A DNA stretch of 64,000 bases from an uncultured Alphaproteobacteria bacterium (lineage in GTDB: Bacteria > Pseudomonadota > Alphaproteobacteria > HIMB59 > GCA-002718135). Shown one piece after another: positions 12,005 through 21,151 of the stretch. A program made the translations under genes and the position numbers. The stretch is taken from positions 1 to 64,000 of the forward strand of contig CACHBB010000003.1 in the NCBI GenBank assembly GCA_902577945.1, in the 5' to 3' direction. A model generated the notes under the pieces. It made no database searches. It saw nothing but the letters and a program-made list of their open reading frames with translations, and was not told the origin of the DNA. The first letter of the stretch is position 1. Each line of letters opens with the position of its first letter.

Positions 12005-12877
12005 TTAATTGTACCTTACTAATGCATGTTTAATTTTACCATCATATTTATGAATAAAAGGTGGTTTTGTTGAATAAAAATATTTTGCCCAAGGACATTC
12101 TTCATAAAAAATTTTTAAACCATTTCCCCAATCATAATTGTCAAATATCAACTCTTCTCCATCATAAAGTTTTTTATACTCCCTATTGCTTGTATAAAGT
12201 AGAGATTTATTATTTTTTATTATATCAAAATATTTTGTTACCTCAGAATTTTTCATTTCTTGAAATGAATTAATATTTACAAATAAATCTATTTTCTTTT
12301 CAAAAAGAAAATTCTTTAAATATGATGGTACAAAGATTATTTTTGAAGAATTATATAAATTATCACTAATGTCCTCAACAACATGGATTTTATCATCATC
12401 AATTATTTTGTGTTTTTTTAAAACCAGATAATCATCAATTAAAACTTCAGATAGATTTATTGAAAATATTTGTGCATTTGGATAAAGACTAAGTGCACCT
12501 ATTAAAAAATTAGCTTTACCATCTCCTATGATACAAATTTTTTTGAAGTCATCATATTTTTTAAGCAAGTTAAATATAAAAATATGTCGAAGAGTGTCAG
12601 AATCAATTTGTCTATCAATTTTACTATAAATTTCGTAATAGATTTTAAATATTTCAGATTTAGTAATTTTATAACCATAAATTATAATCTGTAATAAATA
12701 AATTATTATAGATTTATAAAAAAACTTTCTCGTGAAGCTTCCAAATTCATTTTTTGAATAGATGTTAAACAGTTCTTTATTTTTTAAATGAAATTTCCAA
12801 TGCGAAGATTTAATTTTATCATCATTAGGTATATGTGATAAAATTTTATTAATTATTTTATTTTCAACATGTTTCAT
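12005..12877 (-). CDS. Putative sugar O-methyltransferase-like (SAM-dependent) protein
   Basis: Rossmann-like KKICIIGDGKANFLIGALSLYPNAQIFSINLSEVLIDDY and VNINSFQEMKNSEV, resembling the putative sugar O-methyltransferase family; divergent. Confidence 0.5.
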   Translation of the reverse strand: MKHVENKIINKILSHIPNDDKIKSSHWKFHLKNKELFNIYSKNEFGSFTRKFFYKSIIIYLLQIIIYGYKITKSEIFKIYYEIYSKIDRQIDSDTLRHIFIFNLLKKYDDFKKICIIGDGKANFLIGALSLYPNAQIFSINLSEVLIDDYLVLKKHKIIDDDKIHVVEDISDNLYNSSKIIFVPSYLKNFLFEKKIDLFVNINSFQEMKNSEVTKYFDIIKNNKSLLYTSNREYKKLYDGEELIFDNYDWGNGLKIFYEECPWAKYFYSTKPPFIHKYDGKIKHALVRYN

Positions 12878-13110
12878 TAATTTTAAGAAGTTTAATAAGG
12901 TAATTTTATCGTAATCAAAAGATATTTAAAACAAAATCTATTTGCAAATTTATAAATTTAACTTTCAAAAAATTAAATTGTAAATAATAAATACGATGCA
13001 TATGGCAAATAAATTTTACCGGTTCTGTAGCGTTTAAATTACCAATTTTCTTGTTTATGTGGTATTAACTTTTTAAGAAAGAATAATCTAATATTAAATA
13101 ATTAGCTTAA

Positions 13111-13193
13111 ACTTTTGGGCGAGGTTTTGTGCCGTTCTATATGAGTATCGCTCATGACAGCCAGTAACTGACCCCCCATAAAAAAATAGGAGG
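13111..13193 (+). promoter_or_regulatory. Candidate structured 5' leader upstream of rhodanese-domain gene
   Basis: GC-enriched island in an AT-rich intergenic region: GGC(N10)GCC, perfect hairpin ATGAG-TATCG-CTCAT (13141-13155), CAGTAACTG, C6 tract, then AGGAGG at 13188-13193. Confidence 0.4.
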
Positions 13194-13199
13194 ATTGAA

Positions 13200-13565
13200 A
13201 TGAAAAAATTTGATGATTTAATGAGTGTCAAAAGTGAAATTGAAAATATTAGTGCCTCAGAAGCAAAAGAAAAACTAAATGACCCAAATGTACAATTTAT
13301 TGATGTTAGAGATAAAGAAAGTTTTTCTAAAGGCACTATTGGAAATGCAATTCATATGGATAGGGGTTTTCTCGAATTTTATTTAGCAGAAGGCAGTCCC
13401 TTAGAAAATGATATTTTTAAAAATAATCCGGATAAAGAATTTGTTGTATTTTGTGGTGTAGGTGGTCAAGGAACCTTAGCAACAAAGACTATGAAAGATA
13501 TGGGTGTTAAAAATGTTAAGAATATTACAGGTGGCATGGCAGAGTGGGAAAAAATAAAAGACTGA
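13200..13565 (+). CDS. Rhodanese-like domain protein
   Basis: NVQFIDVRDKESFSKGTIGNAIHMDRGFLEFYL...EFVVFCGVGGQGTLATKTMKDMGVKNVKNITGGMAEW; active-site Cys in VVFCGVGGQ. Confidence 0.9.
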   Translation: MKKFDDLMSVKSEIENISASEAKEKLNDPNVQFIDVRDKESFSKGTIGNAIHMDRGFLEFYLAEGSPLENDIFKNNPDKEFVVFCGVGGQGTLATKTMKDMGVKNVKNITGGMAEWEKIKD

Positions 13566-13621
13566 CAAAAAAATTGTTAATATCTTTGTAATAATTTTTA
13601 ACCTATATATAATATTATTTT

Positions 13622-14026
13622 ATGGAGTCACTCAAGCGATATAACAAAATTAAAACTCCAACAGAAAAAAATTTTGGAATAGTCTTTGCAATATTTTTTT
13701 TTATAATTTTTACATATTTCTATATTTTTTTAAATAAATTGAATCTATTGTTAATCTTAATTTCATTATTTTTTTTAATATTCAGTTTTATTTATCCAAA
13801 AATATTTTTTTATCCAAATAAAGGTTGGAATTTATTTGGAATTGTTATTGGTCATATAATTGGTCAATTTACAATGGGTGTTTTATTTTTTTTTATAATA
13901 ACACCAATTGGATATTATAAATCATTTTTTAGTAAAGATTTTTTTAATACAAAAATATTAAAAAAAGAAAAGAGCTATTGGATAAATAGATCACAAGATA
14001 TAAATTCAATGAAAGATCAGTACTAA
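13622..14026 (+). CDS. SxtJ-like membrane protein
   Basis: 134 aa, several TM segments, FYPNKGWNLFGIVIGHIIGQFTMGVLFFFIITPIG; directly upstream of a DUF5989-like ORF and a carbamoyltransferase, the typical SxtJ context. Confidence 0.75.
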   Translation: MESLKRYNKIKTPTEKNFGIVFAIFFFIIFTYFYIFLNKLNLLLILISLFFLIFSFIYPKIFFYPNKGWNLFGIVIGHIIGQFTMGVLFFFIITPIGYYKSFFSKDFFNTKILKKEKSYWINRSQDINSMKDQY

Positions 14027-14175
14027 TGTCATTTTTTATTGAATTTTATCGATTTCTAAGACATAGAAAAAAATATTGGTTGTTACCAATATTTATATTC
14101 TTAATTTTATTTGGAGGATTAATTATTTTAAGTCAAGGATCTGCTGTAGCTCCTTTTATTTATACATTATTTTAA
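14026..14175 (+). CDS. DUF5989-like small membrane protein (49 aa)
   Basis: Read directly, absent from ORF track: ATG overlaps the upstream TAA (TAATG); MSFFIEFYRFLRHRKKYWLLPIFIFLILFGGLIILSQGSAVAPFIYTLF*. Confidence 0.8.
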   Translation: MSFFIEFYRFLRHRKKYWLLPIFIFLILFGGLIILSQGSAVAPFIYTLF

Positions 14176-14176
14176 A

Positions 14177-16009
14177 ATGCTAATCATTGGGATATCTGCT
14201 TTTTATCATGATAGTGCTGCTGTTTTAATTCAGGATGGAAATATTATTGCAGCAGTGCAAGAAGAAAGATTTACAAGAATTAAACATGATGCAAGTTTTC
14301 CAAAAAATTCTATAAATTATATACTTAAATTAAAAAACATAACTTTAAATGAAATTAATTATGTTGTGTTTTATGAAAAACCTTTTCTAAAATTTGAAAG
14401 ATTGGTTGAAACGTACACATCTAATGCGCCAGATGGTTTCAATTCATTTAGAAAAGCAATGCCTATTTGGATGAGTGAAAAATTATTTCAAAAGTCTGTA
14501 ATCTTTAATGAATTAAAAAAAATTGATAAAAATTTTAAAAAAGAAATAATTCGATTTTCTGAACATCATTTGAGTCATTCTGCTAGTGCATTTTATCCAT
14601 CACCTTTTAAAGAAGCGCTAATATTAACAATAGATGGTGTGGGAGAATGGGCTACAACTTCTTTGTCAATTGGAATGAATAATAAAATAAAAATTCTTAA
14701 AGAAATACATTATCCTCACTCTATTGGGTTACTATACTCAGCTTTTACATATTACTTAGGCTTTAAAGTAAATAGTGGTGAATATAAAGTAATGGGATTG
14801 GCACCTTATGGTAAACCTATATACAAAGATTTAATAATCGAAAATTTAATCGATCAAAAAGATGATGGTTCATTTAGATTAAATCAAAAATTTTTTGATT
14901 ACTCAAAAAATTTGAAGATGATAAACAAAAATTTTATTAATTTATTTAATCATCCTGTAAGGCAAGCAGAAAGTGATGATTTAACGGAATTCCATATGGA
15001 TATTGCTGCCTCAATACAAAATGTAATTGAAATCTTGGTTTTAAAAATTTGTAAATCTATCTCTCAAGATTATAATATTAAAAATATATGTTTAGCAGGA
15101 GGTGTAGCTTTAAACTGTGTTGCAAATTCTAAAATATTACAATCAAAATTGTTTAAAAATATCTGGATACAGCCTGCTGCAGGAGATGCTGGTGGTGCTC
15201 TGGGTGCTGCCTATGTTTTATATTACAACGAATTGGATAATATAAGAAAAGTAGATAAGTTAGATCAAATGAAAGGTTCATATTTGGGGCCATCCTTTAG
15301 TGATGATGAAGTGATTAATGAGTTGAATGAATGTGAAGCAAAATTTAAAAAATTTAGTGAAGAAGAGATAATTAATATAACTGCAAAAGAAATATCAAAC
15401 GGTAAAGCTATTGGATGGATGAATGGAAGAATGGAGTTTGGTCCAAGAGCATTAGGTAATAGAAGTATATTGGCTGATCCAAGATCACCATTTATGCAAA
15501 AACAACTTAACTTAAAAATAAAATATCGTGAAAGTTTTAGACCATTTGCACCTAGTGTTTTAAGTCAATACCAGGATGATTGGTTTGACCTAAACATTAA
15601 GAGTCCATACATGCTAATGGTTGGAAACATAAAAGAGGATAAAAGACTTGTGCTTCCAAAAGATTTCAATAAGCTATTTGGTCTTTCTAAGTTAAATGCT
15701 CAAATATCAAAAGTACCTGCAATTACCCATGTTGATTTTAGTGCAAGAATACAAACAATATTAAAAAAAACAAATCCTAAATTTTATAGATTGGTAGAGC
15801 AGTTTTATAAAATGACAGGGTGTCCAATGGTTGTTAATACATCATTTAATGTAAGAGGTGAGCCAATAGTATGCTCACCAAAAGATGCTTTCAATTGCTT
15901 TATGGGAACCGAACTCGATATATTAGTAATAAATAATTTTATTTTATTTAAAACAGACCAAAATAGTAAATTGGAAAGAAGTTACAAAAATAAATACAAT
16001 TTAGATTAA
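14177..16009 (+). CDS. NodU/CmcH-family carbamoyltransferase
   Basis: ILGISAFYHDSAA-type start (MLIIGISAFYHDSAAVLIQDG), EERFTRIKHD, GGVALNCVANSK, MEFGPRALGNRSILADPR. Confidence 0.95.
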   Translation: MLIIGISAFYHDSAAVLIQDGNIIAAVQEERFTRIKHDASFPKNSINYILKLKNITLNEINYVVFYEKPFLKFERLVETYTSNAPDGFNSFRKAMPIWMSEKLFQKSVIFNELKKIDKNFKKEIIRFSEHHLSHSASAFYPSPFKEALILTIDGVGEWATTSLSIGMNNKIKILKEIHYPHSIGLLYSAFTYYLGFKVNSGEYKVMGLAPYGKPIYKDLIIENLIDQKDDGSFRLNQKFFDYSKNLKMINKNFINLFNHPVRQAESDDLTEFHMDIAASIQNVIEILVLKICKSISQDYNIKNICLAGGVALNCVANSKILQSKLFKNIWIQPAAGDAGGALGAAYVLYYNELDNIRKVDKLDQMKGSYLGPSFSDDEVINELNECEAKFKKFSEEEIINITAKEISNGKAIGWMNGRMEFGPRALGNRSILADPRSPFMQKQLNLKIKYRESFRPFAPSVLSQYQDDWFDLNIKSPYMLMVGNIKEDKRLVLPKDFNKLFGLSKLNAQISKVPAITHVDFSARIQTILKKTNPKFYRLVEQFYKMTGCPMVVNTSFNVRGEPIVCSPKDAFNCFMGTELDILVINNFILFKTDQNSKLERSYKNKYNLD

Positions 16010-16056
16010 ATAATTATTACAAAATGAAAATATAAAGATAAGTATAATATCATCTC

Positions 16057-17406
16057 ATGAAATATGTTTACAAATATTTTTCAATAATATGTTTATTACT
16101 TTCACTATTATTGGTCTTTTATATTTTTTTCAAAAGTCAAATTACATGGAATGGTGAAAAAAATGATTACTATTTTAAATATTTTGTAATTTCGATTGTA
16201 TTGATAATTTCCTCACTAATAACTTTTTTCATAAACAATAAAATTAAAGAATATCTATTTATTTCATTTGTCACAATAATTCTTAGTCTTTACATAATTG
16301 AAAGCTTATTTATTTTTGGATGTACTTATTGTAATTTTGAAAGTCGTCTAAAAGGTTTATTTAGTAATTACGAAACTAGAACTTTGCTTGAATTTTATGA
16401 AGATAATAAAGTAAATGATAAATCCCTTAAAGTAATGATCACTCCAGTAGATTATTTACAGTATTACAATAAAAATGATAATATTTTTCCACTATCTGGT
16501 TTTTCAAATACAAAAACAATTTTTTGCAATGAAAATGGTTACTTTTCTATTTTTGAAAGTGATAGATATGGTTTTAATAATCCTGATGAACAATGGGATA
16601 GTAAAGAAATTAGTTATTTATTTATTGGTGATTCTTTCACTGAAGGTGCTTGTGTAAATAGACCAAATGATGTGCCATCAGTATTTAGAAAATTAACAGG
16701 TAAATCAGTTTTAAATTTAGGTAAAGCAGGAAATTCTACGTTATTAGAATATGCTACATTAAGAGAATACCTGGATACAAATGTAAAAAATATTGTGCTT
16801 ATGTATTATGAGGGAAATGATTTAAGGGATTTGAATCAAGAACTATCAATGACTTTTCTAAACAAATACCTGAATGATAATAAATTCTCACAAAATTTAA
16901 GATCAAGACAAAATGAGGTAAACAAATTAATTAATAAAATAATCGAAAATGAAATAAATAAACGTAATGAATTAAATAAAATGATTAAAGATGATTCATT
17001 TTATAAATTTATAAAATTATTTAATGTAAGAGCATTATTTTTAGAAAGTTTTAAAAATATTAATATTTCAAAAGTTTCTCAATCTAATGCTGAATCATAT
17101 ATAGAATTTAAAAAAATTCTTAAATTAATTAATTCTTTAAGTATTGAAAATGGTTCCAAATTATACTTTGTCTATCTTCCTGAATATTCAAGATATAAAT
17201 ACAAATATGAAAATTCAGATTATATTTTTATAAAAAAGCTTCTAAATGATTTAGATATTCCTATTATAGATATACATAAGGAAGTTATTGATAAAGAAAA
17301 TAATCCAATTAAAATTTTTTCTAAAAGATTTGGGCATTATAATATCTTAGGATATGAAAAAGTTGCTAATGCTATATACAAAAGTATTAATGAACACAAA
17401 AACTAA
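16057..17406 (+). CDS. Membrane-anchored SGNH/GDSL-like hydrolase or acyltransferase-like protein
   Basis: Three N-terminal TM helices, then block I FIGDSFTEGACV and YYEGNDLRDL; C-terminal FGHYNILGYEKVANAI (SGNH His block). Confidence 0.75.
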   Translation: MKYVYKYFSIICLLLSLLLVFYIFFKSQITWNGEKNDYYFKYFVISIVLIISSLITFFINNKIKEYLFISFVTIILSLYIIESLFIFGCTYCNFESRLKGLFSNYETRTLLEFYEDNKVNDKSLKVMITPVDYLQYYNKNDNIFPLSGFSNTKTIFCNENGYFSIFESDRYGFNNPDEQWDSKEISYLFIGDSFTEGACVNRPNDVPSVFRKLTGKSVLNLGKAGNSTLLEYATLREYLDTNVKNIVLMYYEGNDLRDLNQELSMTFLNKYLNDNKFSQNLRSRQNEVNKLINKIIENEINKRNELNKMIKDDSFYKFIKLFNVRALFLESFKNINISKVSQSNAESYIEFKKILKLINSLSIENGSKLYFVYLPEYSRYKYKYENSDYIFIKKLLNDLDIPIIDIHKEVIDKENNPIKIFSKRFGHYNILGYEKVANAIYKSINEHKN

Positions 17407-17455
17407 ATAATAGTTTTCATAAAGAAAGAATATTTTTTAATTTTAAGGGAATTAA

Positions 17456-18196
17456 TTATTTTTTAAATATATTTAATAAAAAAATTTTGAAAATTAATAA
17501 AATCATATTTATAGCTACTCTTAAAGAAGAATAAAAACTATAAGTTATTTTTGAATAACCTTCTCTTTTTAAATAAAATACTGGTATTTCAATTATAGTA
17601 TTTTTTTTTTGAATTAATCTAATCATTAATTCAGGTTGAAAATGTGAACCGTCAACAGATAATTGATCATAAATATTTTTAATACTATTCTTTTTAAAAG
17701 CTTTAAAGGAACAGCCTACGTCGGTGAGGCTTGGGCCGCCAAACAAATATTCTAATATTTTTGCAACTGCTATATTTCCATATCTTAAATACCAAGACAT
17801 TTTTGCGCCAACCTCAATCATCGATTTTGATGTTCTTGTTCCAAATACACAGTTGAAATCATCAAGATAAGCTAAGAACTTGTAAATATCTAAATGGGAA
17901 AATGTTAAATCTGGCTCACACATAATAATAATATCAGAATTTGACTCTAATATTCCTCTTCTTAATGCAGCTCCATAACCTTGTTTTTTTTCAAAAATAT
18001 ATTTAGCTTTTGTTTTTTTTATTTGTTCAGCAGTGTTATCAATACTATTATTATCTACAGCAATAATATTCGTAAAAATTTTTAAAGAATCAAAATTATC
18101 TATACATTTTTTTATAGATTTTTCTTCATTATAAGCTGGTAGTATTAAATCTATGCTTTCTGTTAAATTGAGTTTTAAATAAGTTTGTTTTTCCAT
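17456..18196 (-). CDS. Family 2 glycosyltransferase (polyprenyl-phosphate sugar transferase-like)
   Basis: DLILPAYNEEKSIKKCIDNF, IIAVDNNSIDNTAE, KKQGYGAALRRGI, MCEPDLTFSHLDI, VGCSFKAFKK. Confidence 0.88.
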   Translation of the reverse strand: MEKQTYLKLNLTESIDLILPAYNEEKSIKKCIDNFDSLKIFTNIIAVDNNSIDNTAEQIKKTKAKYIFEKKQGYGAALRRGILESNSDIIIMCEPDLTFSHLDIYKFLAYLDDFNCVFGTRTSKSMIEVGAKMSWYLRYGNIAVAKILEYLFGGPSLTDVGCSFKAFKKNSIKNIYDQLSVDGSHFQPELMIRLIQKKNTIIEIPVFYLKREGYSKITYSFYSSLRVAINMILLIFKIFLLNIFKK

Positions 18197-19176
18197 GTTT
18201 CAGGTGTAAGTTCATTTTTTATTTCAATATCAAATTTATAATCAAAATCTTTTGCTCCTCTTTTCTTAATATACTCATATGTAAGTTTAATTGATTCATC
18301 TAAACTAAACTTAGTTTTATAATTTAATAATTTTCTAGCTTTATCAGATGAACATGTAGCGAATTTGACTTCTTTTGGCCTATCCTTATAAAATATGTGT
18401 TTTTCATTAAACCCTGTTAAATTTGCACATTTATCAGCAAGTTCTTTGATTGATATAAATTCCTCATCTGGTCCAATATTTATAATCTGCTCAGATGTTT
18501 TTTTATTAAAAATTGATTCTTCTATACAACTAATGCAATCATCAACATAAGAGAAGCATCTTTTTTGAGAACCATCTCCATAAATAATAGCAGGTTTATT
18601 TTTTATCATTCTATTCAAGAAAATTGATAGGACATTTCTGAAAGGATCATCATATTTTTGTCTTGGCCCAACAATATTGTGCGGAACAAGTATGGTCCAA
18701 TCAATTTTGTGTGTATTACACAAATTAACAAGAGTCTCTTCTGCGGCTACTTTGGCTATGCCATATGGATCTTGAGGTAAAGTTTTCATATCCTCTATAA
18801 AAGGGAATTTTTGTTCCCCATATCTAGCCATAGAAGAGCAAAACACTATTTTTTTTACATTATTAGATATAGCAGCTGAAAAAGTTGTGACACTTGCTTC
18901 ATATATATTTTTAGTTACAAATGACGGAGAAAATACTGAAAATCCTTCATAAGCAGTTGCTGCTGTATGTATCACTATATCCATATTTTTTAAAATCTTT
19001 TGCATTTCATTAAAATTGCAACAGTCTGTTTCATAAAATTTAAATTCATCTGAAAGATTGTCTCTATAACCGCCTATCAGACTATCATTACCATAAACTT
19101 TATATCCTTTTTTAATTAGAGAATGAGCAAGATTTGAACCTAGAAAACCAGCTATTCCAGTAATAAAAATATTCAT
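18175..19176 (-). CDS. NAD-dependent epimerase/dehydratase (extended SDR)
   Basis: NIFITGIAGFLGSNLAHSLIKKGYKVYGND, DPYGIAKVAAEE (YxxxK), VGPRQKYDDPFRNVLSIF. Confidence 0.93.
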   Translation of the reverse strand: MNIFITGIAGFLGSNLAHSLIKKGYKVYGNDSLIGGYRDNLSDEFKFYETDCCNFNEMQKILKNMDIVIHTAATAYEGFSVFSPSFVTKNIYEASVTTFSAAISNNVKKIVFCSSMARYGEQKFPFIEDMKTLPQDPYGIAKVAAEETLVNLCNTHKIDWTILVPHNIVGPRQKYDDPFRNVLSIFLNRMIKNKPAIIYGDGSQKRCFSYVDDCISCIEESIFNKKTSEQIINIGPDEEFISIKELADKCANLTGFNEKHIFYKDRPKEVKFATCSSDKARKLLNYKTKFSLDESIKLTYEYIKKRGAKDFDYKFDIEIKNELTPETWKNKLI

Positions 19177-21023
19177 CTTTTTTTTTCTCTATAAATCATA
19201 AATACTTTTAATGCCAATATTAAAGCAGATATCCAAAAGATCCATAAATATCTTGGCCCTGGATTTAAAAAAAAGAAGAGATACAATTGTGAGAATATTA
19301 AAATGTACAGTGGTAACAGATAAGAATTTTTTAAATTATTAATATTAATTGAAATAATTATCATTCCTAAAATAAAGTATTTGTGTATTTCAAATGGATT
19401 TATAAAATTGCCTAACATTTCATAAAGCATATCTTTTTTGTAAATACTTATTTCATGAAACATTAAAATACTTAGATAATCATAAATAGTTATTTTTATA
19501 TTTGCATCTGAAAATACTGCATCAGTAAAAATAACAAATTTATTTCCAAAATATAGGTTGTGAAATAACGGAAGAAAAATAATAGATCCTGTTAAAAAAT
19601 AAAAAAATAAGTATTTATATTTGTTAAATCTAACTAAATAAAATAAAGGAATCAAAAGTAGAAAAAAACTAGAAGATGAAAGGTTAGGCCTTAATATACA
19701 TGAAGTTGAAAATAACAAACATGTTATAGGTAGAGTATCATAAAATTTGTCTTTATTTGTAAACCATAATACTAATCTATAAAATGCATATAAAAAAATT
19801 GTATAAGCTATAGGTTCTGCGAAAACTTTTGTAAAATACCTGAAGAACTGAAAGTAGCTAAATCCCATATGATGCATTAAGGGTAAAAAAAGAAAAGATA
19901 GCATTAAAGTTATTACAATTTTTTTTGAAAAATAAATTGATAGTAAATTTTTAACAATAAATGGAAGAAATGATAATATAATCAAATGTAAATAATAAGC
20001 ATTACCATAAATTAGTTTTTCAAAAGCAACAAAATATCTCATTCCAGGCATGTAATAAAATACATCATTCCCACCTCTAAAAGCCTCATAATAATTGAAG
20101 TTTAAAAATGATTCTTGAATTAAATTAGCTAGTATTAAATAAAGATGACCATCGCCTCCTGGATATTGGAAAAAATATGAATTAAGAAAATTTATATTCT
20201 CTTTATTTGTTAAAGAAAATATTATTAAAATTAAAATTATAGATAATGGATATAATAAATCAAACTTATGCTTTATTTCAAATAAATAAATATTTTTAAG
20301 CACATATATAAATGAAGATATTAAAAAAAAGGATAATATAATTTTTATAGAAATTAATTCTATATTTTGATCTAAAAAAATAATATTTTTTTCACCTTTA
20401 CCTAAGACTTCATAGGAAATTTTTGTATCATCAATAATTTTACAATTTTCTAAACTATTTTGAAAATAACATAGTTTTGAGTTTTTATATAAATTAGGAA
20501 ATTCAAAAGTTAATATAAAAGGATAGTTATATTTATTAATATATTCATTTTGATGTATTATTGCATCATTAGGAGAGTGAAAAATATTACTTCTTAATTC
20601 ATTTATATTACTTATCTTTAGATAATTTCTAAAAAAAATATTTTTTGCTTGTGGTAAATTATTACTATTCCCAAAACAATCATTATTATTTTCGTAACAA
20701 AATTTAAAATTTTCTTCATAGAAAAATTTTGCCTCTTCCGAAATTTCAGTAAAATCTATTTTATTGAAACTATCTACATTTAATGAAAACTTTATAGGAA
20801 TATAATTTATAACTAAAATTATAAAAATAAAAATTAAAATGCTTAAAAACGTTTTAATCTTTAATATATTTTTATATTTTATAGGTAAAATAATTAATAA
20901 AAAATTAAGTATTATAAATAAAATGTACTTGATTGGCTGTATAGCAGGAACAACATTTATAAATAATGTTAATAATATACTGGAAAATAAATACGTTATA
21001 ACTTTATTGGTTGCAAGTGGCAT
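19173..21023 (-). CDS. Multi-pass membrane protein, possible GT-C-type glycosyltransferase
   Basis: 616 aa, about 10 or more TM segments, acidic loop FQYPGGDGHLYLILANLIQ; 3' partner of epimerase and GT2. Confidence 0.55.
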   Translation of the reverse strand: MPLATNKVITYLFSSILLTLFINVVPAIQPIKYILFIILNFLLIILPIKYKNILKIKTFLSILIFIFIILVINYIPIKFSLNVDSFNKIDFTEISEEAKFFYEENFKFCYENNNDCFGNSNNLPQAKNIFFRNYLKISNINELRSNIFHSPNDAIIHQNEYINKYNYPFILTFEFPNLYKNSKLCYFQNSLENCKIIDDTKISYEVLGKGEKNIIFLDQNIELISIKIILSFFLISSFIYVLKNIYLFEIKHKFDLLYPLSIILILIIFSLTNKENINFLNSYFFQYPGGDGHLYLILANLIQESFLNFNYYEAFRGGNDVFYYMPGMRYFVAFEKLIYGNAYYLHLIILSFLPFIVKNLLSIYFSKKIVITLMLSFLFLPLMHHMGFSYFQFFRYFTKVFAEPIAYTIFLYAFYRLVLWFTNKDKFYDTLPITCLLFSTSCILRPNLSSSSFFLLLIPLFYLVRFNKYKYLFFYFLTGSIIFLPLFHNLYFGNKFVIFTDAVFSDANIKITIYDYLSILMFHEISIYKKDMLYEMLGNFINPFEIHKYFILGMIIISININNLKNSYLLPLYILIFSQLYLFFFLNPGPRYLWIFWISALILALKVFMIYREKKR

Positions 21024-21151
21024 TTTAAGGTCTCAAATTATGTTTATTAATATATTTTATTTTCATAATGATCTTCATATTATTTGTGTTTACTATAAAT
21101 ATATGTATTTTAAAACAAACTGCATTTAAATTTTACTTAAACTTATAAATT

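Noticed and set aside
13094-13336. Minus-strand ORF of 80 aa
   Set aside because: Antisense to the rhodanese gene and its leader; spurious
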